From JBNKFQ01 sp050289385 (GTDB lineage Bacteria > Pseudomonadota > Gammaproteobacteria > Pseudomonadales > Porticoccaceae), in assembly GCA_050289385.1 (NCBI GenBank), contig JBNKFQ010000278.1, positions 1 to 27,208 of the forward strand: 27,208 nt of DNA, written 5' to 3'. The notes under the pieces were generated by a model that saw only the letters and a list, made by a program, of their open reading frames with translations, did not search any database and had not been told where the DNA came from. Positions 1 through 7,879 of the stretch are shown piece by piece. The translations under genes and the position numbers were made by a program. How positions within the stretch are numbered: position 1 is the first letter of the stretch; every line of letters begins with the position of its first letter.

Positions 1-937
1 CCCCTAGCTCATTCTCTAACAAGGGGATATTGGCAAATCCTTGCACTCTTGTACCGGGGTCACCGTCCCGGGTTACCGAGGCGCTGATGTTTACACCAGA
101 CAACAACCTGTTCAGCTCGGGCTCTTTGGCTACAAATCGAACTGTGCCTCCAACCGAGCCCTCTCCGTAGAGGGTTTTTTGTGCACCGCGAAGCACTTCC
201 ACGCTTTCCAGATCGTAGGTTCGCATATCAAGTTGCAGCAATTGCCACCCCGCAGTAACCGCCGCATCGTCAAGGTAAACCCCAACCAGAGATGTATTAC
301 CCGAACTGTTGGCGATGCCACGCATATAGATATTTCGCCTGAATGAACCCGTTTCTACCACCGACAACCCCGGTACGGATAAGGTGAGATCAGCAAAATC
401 CTTGATCTTGCTTTCTCTAAGTTCAGTCGAATCAATTTCGGTGGCACCGGAAGCCATAACACTGTTTTCTTGTGCATTCAGGCGCATTTCAGATTTTTTT
501 GACGTTACCACCAGCTCTTCCAGCCTGGCAGGCCGGTTTTCAGTAACTACCGGCCTTGCTTCAGTTTTTTTTACGGTCACCACAACATCGTTTTTTTTTA
601 TCGCATAGGTACCATCTTTATTGCGTATAAAAACCAAATCTGTGCCGAATAGAATTTTTCCCAATGCCGCCTCGGGTGTCATCACTCCCATAATGGCAGG
701 TGAGTATTTTCCTTGTATCAAGGCAGAATTTACAAAAATAACCATGCCCGTCTGGCGAGAGAGCTCAACGATGGCGTCACCCAGTGTCTGGGCCACAATC
801 GATATATTTTCAGGCGCACCACTTTCAACAGGCTTCCCAACGACAACACAAGGCGTGCTAAAAAAAAGTACGGCAAGTACGACACCTGCCGCAAAATGGC
901 AATATCTCAAAAGTCTGTTGATGTGGGGGGAAACCAC
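1..937 (-). CDS. TonB-dependent receptor with STN domain (module A), C-terminus beyond window
   Basis: Outer-membrane transducer/receptor expected to import a ligand and signal to FecR A. The frame runs open from about 958 to the window edge; 312 codons are visible. In order: signal peptide (hydrophobic stretch about residues 14-34), STN domain (about 45-115, including TLGDAIVELSRQTGMVIFVN), TonB box LEELVVTS (139-146), and plug domain with the typical SVEVLRGAQKTLYGEGSVGG block. The beta-barrel lies outside the window. I prefer GTG 937, which has AAGGTGA eight bases upstream; GTG 949 is an alternative. No ATG is available before the signal peptide. It lies 49 bases after fecR A and is probably co-transcribed with it. 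The coding strand holds two long A runs at about 561-568 and 592-600, which are possible slippage sites. The receptor assignment is secure; the substrate is unknown. Confidence 0.9.
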   Translation of the reverse strand, partial: MVSPHINRLLRYCHFAAGVVLAVLFFSTPCVVVGKPVESGAPENISIVAQTLGDAIVELSRQTGMVIFVNSALIQGKYSPAIMGVMTPEAALGKILFGTDLVFIRNKDGTYAIKKNDVVVTVKKTEARPVVTENRPARLEELVVTSKKSEMRLNAQENSVMASGATEIDSTELRESKIKDFADLTLSVPGLSVVETGSFRRNIYMRGIANSSGNTSLVGVYLDDAAVTAGWQLLQLDMRTYDLESVEVLRGAQKTLYGEGSVGGTVRFVAKEPELNRLLSGVNISASVTRDGDPGTRVQGFANIPLLENELG

Positions 938-986
938 GCCGTTTGTCACCTTTGTTACAAAAACTCCAAAGTGGGTTCAGAGGTTT

Positions 987-2057
987 TTACTGCTGTTCCA
1001 CACTCTGCCGGGCACTGATGCGTATGGAGTCGGGGGTACGAACAATACTCACCGGTTCGGTCAGCTCTAACCCTGACAACAATCTGTCTGTTTCGGTTGA
1101 GGGCATTGATATTGTTATTCTGATCTCGGATAAAGCCGGGTCCATCAGTGAAATTTTCACGTCGCGATAACGGTTCACGTCTTCAATGACGCGCGACAAT
1201 TTGACGTCGACATATTCCAACCGCCCCTCTTTCCAGGCAAGCAGTTGTTCAGCCTGAAAGTCAGAGACCTGACTCACTTCGCCATGCAGATTGGCAAAGA
1301 CTTGCTGACCGGGCAACAAGGTAGTGGCCAAGTTCTGCCCTGCGACAGTTTGTGCGTTGGCTTGAGGCACAGATACCACTTTGACCTTGCCTTCGGTTAC
1401 CGCTATGCGCACATCGCCACTACTTTTTAACACATCAAATGCCGTACCCAGGACATGTACTTCTGTTTGATGGGCACTCACAATAAACGGCCGCTCACTG
1501 TCTCCGCTCACCTCAAAATAGGCCTGCCCCTGCATCAGATCGATGTATCGCCGGTCTCGCGAAAAACGTGCCACCAAAGTGGAACTGCCGCCAAGAGTTA
1601 CCGTAGAGCCATCGGCCAGCTCGATGGCAAGATCCTCTCCAGTATGGCTGGCATAATAAGTCTCAGTGCCAGATTGATAGAGTGAGAAATACCAAACCCC
1701 TACCGCTACAATCAGACCCGCCGCAAAAGCCATTGTCATTCTAACCACAGAACGCTCGGGTTTTGTATTGCGCCTGGGGAAAGGCGATACGTTCGTTTTT
1801 GATTGTTGCTCGGGAACGCTGTTTCTCAGGGTTTCACTACTCATCGCAGCGTAGCCCACATCCCGCCACCATTGTTCTATTTTCAGATACGTCTCAGTGT
1901 GCTGTTCCGAAAGCTGCAACCACTCGGAAAATTTACGACGCCCTGCCTCGCTGTCTTTGCCTGAATGCAGATAAGCAGCCCATTCGGCCGCTTCGGCATT
2001 AACATCTTCTCCACCGCAGTGCGGGATAACCAGGCTCTCTTTTGAGTCAACTGTCAT
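987..2057 (-). CDS. FecR-like anti-sigma/signal transducer (module A)
   Basis: Inner-membrane regulator that would relay receptor A occupancy to sigma A. From ATG 2057 the protein is 356 aa: cytoplasmic N-terminal FecR-type region with AAEWAAYLHSG (23-33), one membrane segment (about 107-127), a periplasmic FecR domain (LADGSTVTLGGSSTL, GQAYFEVSGDSERPFIVSA, VLGTAFDV) and a C-terminal STN-like segment (LSRVIEDVNRYRDVKISL). An upstream in-frame ATG exists at 2081, but ATG 2057 has AAGGACAGGA just upstream and overlaps the sigma stop by 11 bases, the classic coupled arrangement, so I use 2057. The downstream gene is the module A receptor. Family membership is clear; the signal is not. Confidence 0.9.
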   Translation of the reverse strand: MTVDSKESLVIPHCGGEDVNAEAAEWAAYLHSGKDSEAGRRKFSEWLQLSEQHTETYLKIEQWWRDVGYAAMSSETLRNSVPEQQSKTNVSPFPRRNTKPERSVVRMTMAFAAGLIVAVGVWYFSLYQSGTETYYASHTGEDLAIELADGSTVTLGGSSTLVARFSRDRRYIDLMQGQAYFEVSGDSERPFIVSAHQTEVHVLGTAFDVLKSSGDVRIAVTEGKVKVVSVPQANAQTVAGQNLATTLLPGQQVFANLHGEVSQVSDFQAEQLLAWKEGRLEYVDVKLSRVIEDVNRYRDVKISLMDPALSEIRITISMPSTETDRLLSGLELTEPVSIVRTPDSIRISARQSVEQQ

Positions 2058-2733
2058 TTTCCTGTCCTTTTTCAGCGTCATCAGCCTTTGACAGATCGTG
2101 CTTTTGTAAAATAGTGGTCATGGCAGAGATCATATGGCGAGAAATGGCCGATGTACTCCAGCCGGTCTCCGCACTGATTTCGTCGTAGTTTTGCCCAAGT
2201 ACTCGGGAGCGCAGCACAACTTCCCTCTGTTTGGGCTTCAGCTCTTGCAGATCGCGGGCCACAGCATTTAACTGCTCTCTGGCCATATAGACGCGTTCAG
2301 GCGAAATTTCTCCCACTTCCAGATCAAAAATTTGCAGTTGTTCATCAATATACTTGATGGCACGTTCGCGAGAGCGGTAGCCGGAAACCGCATCGCGCGC
2401 GGCGATCGTGAACAAAAAGGCTCGCGGGTCACGAATAGTTTCCACATCATCGAGGGCTGTAATCTTTTCAAAAGCAGACTGGGCGATATCTTCAGGCTCC
2501 GGTGGACCAAGCCCAAAACGGCTGCGCAACCAGCGACAAAGGTCGGCCCAGCAGGATCGGTAGAGTTCTTCAATCAGGTGAGTTTTATCTCTGTTGGCAT
2601 GCTCTTGCCGCTCACTAGCACGTTGACAACCAACCGCTTTTGCCGGCGCACTGTTCAAATCGGTGTTTAACCGGGAGACGTTACCTACCGGGGTGACTGT
2701 TTTCACACCTTTATTTTTTACATCTTTGGTCAT
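2047..2733 (-). CDS. ECF sigma-70 family factor, FecI-like (module A)
   Basis: RNA polymerase sigma factor, 228 aa from ATG 2733. Sigma region 2 is seen in LYRSCWADLCRWLRSRFGL and PEDIAQSAFEKI with AFLFTIAARDAVSGYRSRER; region 4 is LKPKQREVVLRSRVLGQNYDEISAETGWSTSAISRHM, a helix-turn-helix. An N-terminal extension of roughly 55 residues, rich in basic and polar residues, precedes region 2 and makes it longer than usual ECF factors. A TTG two codons upstream (2739) could also start; the same TTG-TAT-ATG arrangement occurs at sigma C. It is followed by, and overlaps, fecR A. A plausible sigma-70 promoter lies upstream at 2784-2811. It presumably transcribes the module A receptor. Confidence 0.88.
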   Translation of the reverse strand: MTKDVKNKGVKTVTPVGNVSRLNTDLNSAPAKAVGCQRASERQEHANRDKTHLIEELYRSCWADLCRWLRSRFGLGPPEPEDIAQSAFEKITALDDVETIRDPRAFLFTIAARDAVSGYRSRERAIKYIDEQLQIFDLEVGEISPERVYMAREQLNAVARDLQELKPKQREVVLRSRVLGQNYDEISAETGWSTSAISRHMISAMTTILQKHDLSKADDAEKGQENDS

Positions 2734-2783
2734 ATACAACGTCCGGCAACACGCTGAGACTCATTTGCTTGTGTCATCCACGA

Positions 2784-2811
2784 ATACTACTCGGGAAACT
2801 TTTTAATGCAA
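2784..2811 (-). promoter_or_regulatory. Possible sigma-70 promoter for module A
   Basis: On the minus strand TTGCAT (2811-2806), a 16-base spacer and TAGTAT (2789-2784) lie about 50 bases before the sigma A ATG. The boxes resemble the -35/-10 consensus. No transcription data support this; it is a sequence match only. Confidence 0.35.
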
Positions 2812-3205
2812 CATGTGTTAATTTTACAGACTTCTGGCAAGCGCTGGGCACATGGCATTCAAAATTGCCAACGGGCGTTTGCCGGCGGATAGTTCCGTCC
2901 TCTCCGCCAACACCTTGCTCCAACACCCGGATGTCCACATTGGGGCGGCTTCCTGTTCTACAAAAACGGCCATTTGGCCATAGGAAAAAGTTTTCAGGTA
3001 GCAACTCCCACCAATCACCGCGTCAACATTGAAAACGCCAACTCGAATCTGGAATCGGTAGTTCCAACGGAGCATTTGGTAATGCTCATAGGCTGAAGCT
3101 CATAGATAGTCATAAAAATAATTTTAATATATGACTGATGATGAAATGCTCTACCAATTATAACTACAGACAGCCTGATATTTGTGGAGGGTAGATACAG
3201 AAAGA

Positions 3206-3230
3206 GGCCTGAGCGATTGCTACTCAGGCC
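3206..3230 (-). terminator. Rho-independent-type terminator after module B receptor
   Basis: Perfect 8-bp stem GGCCTGAG/CTCAGGCC with a 9-base loop, followed on the minus strand by a T-rich tract (TCTTTCT). It lies about 88 bases past the stop of the module B receptor and separates modules B and A. Confidence 0.55.
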
Positions 3231-3317
3231 CAAACCCCGCGGATTTCCCACTAGAGCGCATTATTCACGACATGTCGAAGGCAACACCAACATATGGTGA
3301 AAAACGCGGACCAGCGA

Positions 3318-5825
3318 TCAAAAATTGTGGGTCAGTTTAAAGCCATAAGTCCGTGGAGGCAGGTAAGAGCCATAAATGGGGCTTCCCGCCCCGGGCCAAT
3401 ACACGTATGCTTTGCCTACCAGAGATGCTTCATCAAGCAGATTTTGCACGTAGAATTCCGCTCGCCAATCACCATCGGTATTTTCCCACCTGATACGACC
3501 ATTGGTACGATAGTAAGATGGTATGCGGGACTGGATGTGATTGAATATGGTCCCTTCCTGATCACCCACATAGGATACGTCAAGCCTGGCTGAGATATTG
3601 CCAGAACTGCCTAAGGACCAATTATACTCCCCTCCCAGATACAATCGCCAAGTGGCCGAATTAGCCAGACGATTGCCAGTTATGTCCTGAAAGCCTGTGG
3701 GTGATACCGCATCGGCGATAGTCAAGCCGTCATACATGGACTCCTGCCAGGTAAGCGCCCCGTTCAGAGAAAAGTCTGACGACACCAGCACGGTGAGTTC
3801 TGCTTCAAGGCCATAAATTTTTGTATTGGGAACATTTGCAACTTTCCCACCCGGGCTCAATTCACCGTCTGGCTTTAATACCTGAACAATCTCCTGCTTG
3901 TCTTCGTAACTGGAGTAAAACGCTGCCGCATTCAGCTGCAATCGTTGCTCCAGCCACTGACTTTTAAGGCCCGACTCAATTACGTTGACATATTCTGGTT
4001 CATAGGTGGTTACAATAAACACACCACCTGCACGATACCCCGTCGCATAGTTGACATAAAACATTGCTTCGTCTGTCATGTAATAGTTAAATCCAGCGCG
4101 GTATGTGAACTGAGCCCAACTGTCGTCCAGCATGACACTACTAAAAATTAATTCGTCCGTACCCGTGGCAAAATTTAAGCCGAGCATGCCGGTCTGCTCC
4201 TTTTTGTCCTGGGTAAATCGCCCACCGACGACCAGTTCCAATTGGTCCGTAATACTGTATTCAAATTGACCATAAACTCCGTAGGATGTGACAGTAGCTG
4301 GGTAGTTTTCTGTAAACACATAATAAGGTATTCCCCAACTCGGAATGAGAATATCCAGATCTTCGTACCTTCCGCTGGCGGGAGCGGATGACTTTTGCCT
4401 GTAATAATATAAGCCACTCTGCCACTTCAATCGGCCGTCACCATCAGAGATAAACTGCAATTCTTGACTGAATGTTTCGTTGAGCATTCGAGCATTGTTG
4501 CTGAATGTTACTGCAAATGAACCATCAAGGTCGCCATACCGGTGAGTCGCCGAATCGTTGTAACTGGCCAGATAGGCAATTTGGAAGTCATCCAAATTCC
4601 AGAACACATCCAATGAAGCGCCCTCGGCGGTATCGGTCATTCCCATTTTTTCATTGAGGCTCACCGCGAATGGGTCTGTGGCGGTGGGATTGGGCCCGCT
4701 GCCATTATCGATCAAAAACTGGGCAAAAACATCCGCCCCCTCGCCTAAAACAGGATAAGGGTTAATGCGTCGAAACGGCAAAGTGCGAAAATCGGCATCG
4801 TATGAATAGGCACTCATGTACACTTGAACATTATCCGTTAAGTCATATTCCACCGACCCGCGAACATAGGTATAGTTGGAGTTATCCAGATCCTCGTCTG
4901 CCATTCCTGAAACATTTTTTGTATATCCGTCCCGTTTTTCATCGCTAACGGCAATTCGAGCTCGAAGCTTATCGGACAGAGGGACATTAAGAACTCCCGT
5001 GACCAGCCTTTTATCGTAATTACCCACGTCTAAAGAAAACTTTCCTTCAAATTCATCAGTGGGGCGCTTGGTAATGACGTTTATGCTGCCACCAATTGCG
5101 TTTCGACCATATAAAGTTCCCTGTGGTCCACGCAGTACTTCCACCCGCTCTACATCGAGCAAATCCCGACCAAGAAACGCTGTGGCCTGGATATAATGGC
5201 CATCAATATGCATCGGAACACCCGGATCCAATAGCGCATTCACGGTGCCCACACCCCTGATCGTGGCAACCACATTGGAATACCCGTTACCTGCCTGCTG
5301 GCCCAAGTTCAAATTTGGCGTAGAAAACTGTATATCCTCAGGCGATTCAATACCCCGCCGCTCCATCATATCTGCCGACAACGCTGAAATAGCAATTGGT
5401 ACGTCCTGCACGCTTTGCTGGCGCTTCTGCGCAGTAACGATCATCTCTTCGATTGTTTGATTAGATGTTCCTTCCTTCCCTCGTTTATCCGCATTCACCT
5501 CTTGAGTGATCAGCACGGAATCGTCAGACACAAATTCATACATCAATCCAGTTCCGCTCAGCATTTCCTGAAGAGCGTCATTCAAAGAATATCGTCCTTT
5601 GATTGCTGGCAGTTCTATACCGTTACCCAATCCTTGGGCAAGTACAATCTGAGAACCAGTTTTCTTTGATAACTCCATCAGCGCCAAACCAGCCTGCTTA
5701 CTCGCGATGTCTATTTCCACCACGGAATTCACATCGGCAAACACACACGGAGTCACGCAAAAGAAAACTGTCATGGCACTGAAAGTAACAGCGCACTTTT
5801 TGACGAAAATGGTCACTTTTTTCAT
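3318..5825 (-). CDS. TonB-dependent receptor with STN domain (module B)
   Basis: Outer-membrane receptor and signal transducer, 835 aa. Signal peptide (1-30, ending VFA), STN domain (about 36-108), linker, TonB box within SNQTIEEMIVTA (121-132), plug domain (VERVEVLRGPQGTLYGRNAIGG), then a 22-strand-type barrel ending in PPRTYGFKLTHNF with terminal aromatic Phe, as in outer-membrane proteins. The start is ATG 5825 (MKKVTIF): the run of six Gs in the Shine-Dalgarno sequence lies six bases upstream, whereas ATG 5831 would be directly against it. It follows fecR B by about 120 bases and ends before a terminator. The TonB-box block is nearly identical to that of receptor C but not to A. The substrate is unknown; the sequence resembles the large unclassified TonB receptor families of Cellvibrionales and sphingomonads more than well-studied siderophore receptors. 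Confidence 0.93.
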   Translation of the reverse strand: MKKVTIFVKKCAVTFSAMTVFFCVTPCVFADVNSVVEIDIASKQAGLALMELSKKTGSQIVLAQGLGNGIELPAIKGRYSLNDALQEMLSGTGLMYEFVSDDSVLITQEVNADKRGKEGTSNQTIEEMIVTAQKRQQSVQDVPIAISALSADMMERRGIESPEDIQFSTPNLNLGQQAGNGYSNVVATIRGVGTVNALLDPGVPMHIDGHYIQATAFLGRDLLDVERVEVLRGPQGTLYGRNAIGGSINVITKRPTDEFEGKFSLDVGNYDKRLVTGVLNVPLSDKLRARIAVSDEKRDGYTKNVSGMADEDLDNSNYTYVRGSVEYDLTDNVQVYMSAYSYDADFRTLPFRRINPYPVLGEGADVFAQFLIDNGSGPNPTATDPFAVSLNEKMGMTDTAEGASLDVFWNLDDFQIAYLASYNDSATHRYGDLDGSFAVTFSNNARMLNETFSQELQFISDGDGRLKWQSGLYYYRQKSSAPASGRYEDLDILIPSWGIPYYVFTENYPATVTSYGVYGQFEYSITDQLELVVGGRFTQDKKEQTGMLGLNFATGTDELIFSSVMLDDSWAQFTYRAGFNYYMTDEAMFYVNYATGYRAGGVFIVTTYEPEYVNVIESGLKSQWLEQRLQLNAAAFYSSYEDKQEIVQVLKPDGELSPGGKVANVPNTKIYGLEAELTVLVSSDFSLNGALTWQESMYDGLTIADAVSPTGFQDITGNRLANSATWRLYLGGEYNWSLGSSGNISARLDVSYVGDQEGTIFNHIQSRIPSYYRTNGRIRWENTDGDWRAEFYVQNLLDEASLVGKAYVYWPGAGSPIYGSYLPPRTYGFKLTHNF

Positions 5826-5945
5826 GGGCATCCCCCCTTTATTTATCGGTTGATTGAGCCCTCAGTTTTTCGAGAGCTGTACAATATACGTATCAACCAT
5901 TCTCACCCGAAAAAATTACAAGCACCTAATTTCAAAAAACAACGA

Positions 5946-7028
5946 TTATTCAGAAATGCCTTGTGATTTGTTCCCATTTTTTTCAGAGCTCACTATACCA
6001 ATACGATCGAAGTAGTGAACCAGTTTGATCGGATATGCGCGCTCCAAACTGGCGAGAGCGGCATTGATACGGTCTACACGAACGCTGGCAAATACTTCTA
6101 TATCCACCAGCCCGGAGTCCTCAATCAGGATTTTTTTGCCTGAATAACGATTGAGTTCCCGCACCACCTGATAAAATGGGGCGCCAGCAAAACTCACGAG
6201 CCCCTGCCGCCAACTATGTGCATCACTTAAATCTTTCGACATATGCGCCGTCAAAACGTTTTCTTCGTTATCAAATTCTACAACCCAGCCGGCAGACAAA
6301 CGATATTGATTGGGATTATCGATGCGCAGAACCTTATCATCGTTCGCCTGTAATTCCGGGGAATCCGAGTCTACCGATTCCGATTCCTTATGGAAGGAGA
6401 TTACACCCTCAATCACGGCTACGGAAAACTGGTCGGGCATTTTACGCACATTGAACTGTGTACCCAGTACACTGATGCGCCGGGTGCCCACACCCACCCA
6501 AAATGGCCGCAGCGGGTCAGACGCCACATCAAAGTATGCCTCGCCGCGAACCAGGGTAAGCGCCCTCGACTGATCAGACAAACTGACCAACAACTCGGAC
6601 CCTGTATTAAGCGTGACATGGCTGCCGTCGGACAGCTCAACACTCTTCTGCTCCCCGACCCGCGTGACATAACGCAGAACGTTGCCATCGGCGTCACTGT
6701 CATCGGCTGTGGGAGACAATGCCAAATATCCCACTGCAACCGCCAACAGCATCGTCGCGGCGACCGCAAACCCGGGCCACAGCTTAAGGCCGGAGGCATC
6801 GTTTTCTGCGTCGTCGAGAATCGCTCGAATCTTGGCCGAATCCTTGAGCCCCTCCATATCTGCGAGCAGATGGGCTGTACGAAGGTATTCCTGGCGATAG
6901 ACGCTGTCGGCAGATTTCCAGGCACCGGCCTCGGCCAGGTCCCGCGAAGAGAAGTCCTCGGCATTGAGCCGGGCCAGCGCCCGTGCCGCCCGTTGCCGAT
7001 CGGAACGTTTGTTGAATGTCACACTCAT
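5946..7028 (-). CDS. FecR-like anti-sigma/signal transducer (module B)
   Basis: 360 aa. The N-terminal cytoplasmic part is charged and helical (ARALARLNAEDFSSRDLAEAG), followed by a membrane segment (about 85-104, FAVAATMLLAVAVGYLAL), a periplasmic FecR domain (VELSDGSHVTLNTGSELLV, RGEAYFDVASDPLRPFWV, VLGTQFNV) and a C-terminal domain with VVRELNRYSGKKILIEDSG. ATG 7028 overlaps the sigma B stop as ATGA, so translation is probably coupled. It should carry the signal from receptor B to sigma B. Compared with FecR A and C the N-terminal anti-sigma region is divergent, consistent with specificity for its own sigma factor. Confidence 0.9.
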   Translation of the reverse strand: MSVTFNKRSDRQRAARALARLNAEDFSSRDLAEAGAWKSADSVYRQEYLRTAHLLADMEGLKDSAKIRAILDDAENDASGLKLWPGFAVAATMLLAVAVGYLALSPTADDSDADGNVLRYVTRVGEQKSVELSDGSHVTLNTGSELLVSLSDQSRALTLVRGEAYFDVASDPLRPFWVGVGTRRISVLGTQFNVRKMPDQFSVAVIEGVISFHKESESVDSDSPELQANDDKVLRIDNPNQYRLSAGWVVEFDNEENVLTAHMSKDLSDAHSWRQGLVSFAGAPFYQVVRELNRYSGKKILIEDSGLVDIEVFASVRVDRINAALASLERAYPIKLVHYFDRIGIVSSEKNGNKSQGISE

Positions 7029-7612
7029 GGTTGTTCTCCAGTGGCTCTGCTCACCGAAGTGCGAATCCTGATCAACGCCCCGCTGATGTAATTTTCAACG
7101 GTGCGGGTGGTCACACCCATTTTTTTTGCTATTTGCTGATATTCCATATGACCAAAACGGCTTAGCACAAAAGCTTTGCGCCATTTCGGCGGGAGCGCCA
7201 TAATTGCCTGCTCTACCACCCCCAGTTCCTGAATGTCGGACACGGTGACCTCCGGAGACAATTCGTAATACACGCTACTATCTCCCGCCCACTGGCGCTC
7301 TTGATACTGGCGTCTAACAGCTTTGTGTCGCTCTCGATCAACGATCAGGTTATTGGCCGTGGTAAACAGGTAGGCGCGACTTTGCCGTTGTCCCTTTGGC
7401 AATTTCTCTTCCAGATCAGACATGCGGGCAAAACGTACAAAAACCTCTTGCATCAGGTCTTCGACATCCTCCTCGGTATCTACCCTGGCCCGCAGAAAAG
7501 CACGCAGGTGGGCGCCGTGCTGACTGAAAAATTGATCAAGCACCTGTACTCTCGCCTGCTGTTGCAGCTTAAAGCCAACAACATTGTCATTTTCCTGCTT
7601 TTTCACATGCAA
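7025..7612 (-). CDS. ECF sigma-70 family factor, FecI-like (module B)
   Basis: 195 aa from TTG 7612, or 193 aa from GTG 7606; no in-frame ATG lies between an upstream TAG stop and these codons, so a non-ATG start is required. Region 2: FSQHGAHLRAFLRARVDTEEDVEDLMQEVFVRF and SRAYLFTTANNLIVDRERH; region 4: MALPPKWRKAFVLSRFGHMEYQQIAKKMGVTTRTVENYISGAL. This is the typical FecI organisation. It overlaps fecR B by four bases. Upstream lie a 13-bp tandem repeat and the end of the module C regulon, so transcription may start at its own promoter or read through. Presumed target: the module B receptor. Confidence 0.9.
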   Translation of the reverse strand: MHVKKQENDNVVGFKLQQQARVQVLDQFFSQHGAHLRAFLRARVDTEEDVEDLMQEVFVRFARMSDLEEKLPKGQRQSRAYLFTTANNLIVDRERHKAVRRQYQERQWAGDSSVYYELSPEVTVSDIQELGVVEQAIMALPPKWRKAFVLSRFGHMEYQQIAKKMGVTTRTVENYISGALIRIRTSVSRATGEQP

Positions 7613-7619
7613 CTTTGCC

Positions 7620-7672
7620 TGGCTATCCTACACTTGGTTGTCCTACCTGGTTGTCCTACCTGGTTGTCCTAC
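7620..7672. repeat. 13-bp tandem repeat upstream of sigma B
   Basis: The unit TGGTTGTCCTACC occurs almost three times in tandem at 7635-7672, with a diverged copy (TGGCTATCCTACA) at 7620-7632. It sits immediately in front of the sigma B start codon, within its leader. Function unknown; it could arise by slippage or bind a regulator. Confidence 0.75.
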
Positions 7673-7724
7673 ATAGGTATAGACGGTTTACCGTGAAGCA
7701 CCCGAAAAAATAATTCAGACCGGA

Positions 7725-7748
7725 ATCAGGATGGAGATCAGGATGGAG
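7725..7748. repeat. 12-bp direct repeat, two copies
   Basis: ATCAGGATGGAG is repeated twice head to tail, followed by purine-rich sequence. It lies in the gap between sigma B and the lipoprotein gene. No function is apparent. Confidence 0.6.
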
Positions 7749-7828
7749 AGGTGTCGAGAGAGATCGAGATAAATTGATGGTGAAAGGTCAGCAGCCTGGA
7801 TGAAGCAAAGCAAAATCCGTGCATTCCA

Positions 7829-7845
7829 CGCCACAACGTGTGGCG
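7829..7845. terminator. Hairpin after the lipoprotein gene, possible terminator
   Basis: A 7-bp stem CGCCACA/TGTGGCG with a 3-base loop, nested in a wider imperfect inverted repeat (GCAAAGC near 7805 against GCTTTGC near 7845). It lies 35 bases beyond the stop of the last module C gene. There is no clean U tract, so it may be a weak terminator or an RNA-stabilising hairpin. Confidence 0.35.
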
Positions 7846-7879
7846 CTTTGCATCGCTCCACCCAAGCTATTGGCGCTTG

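Larger units (their letters stand above)
2740..3317. other. Intergenic region between module B receptor and sigma A
   Basis: 578 bases without a convincing gene. It contains a predicted minus-strand promoter (2784-2811) for module A and a terminator hairpin (3206-3230) for module B. Between them, 2852-3096 reads on the plus strand as two short coding-like pieces in different frames: an ATG at 2852 giving 43 codons, then a second frame with FYKNGHLAIGKSFQVATP ending at TGA 3094-3096. One frameshift would join them to about 80 residues. This could be a decayed gene or chance; I do not recognise a family. Confidence 0.4.

Noticed and set aside
3268..3277. Palindrome CGACATGTCG as an operator
   Set aside because: A single 10-bp palindrome downstream of a gene and not near a start; it could easily be chance.
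5832..5945. Sigma B-dependent promoter before receptor B
   Set aside because: The A/T-rich gap was compared by eye with the gap before receptor C and no shared -35/-10 pair was convincing.
6390..7091. Plus-strand open frame of 233 codons
   Set aside because: It lies antisense to fecR B, has no ribosome site or family features, and its composition mirrors the real gene.
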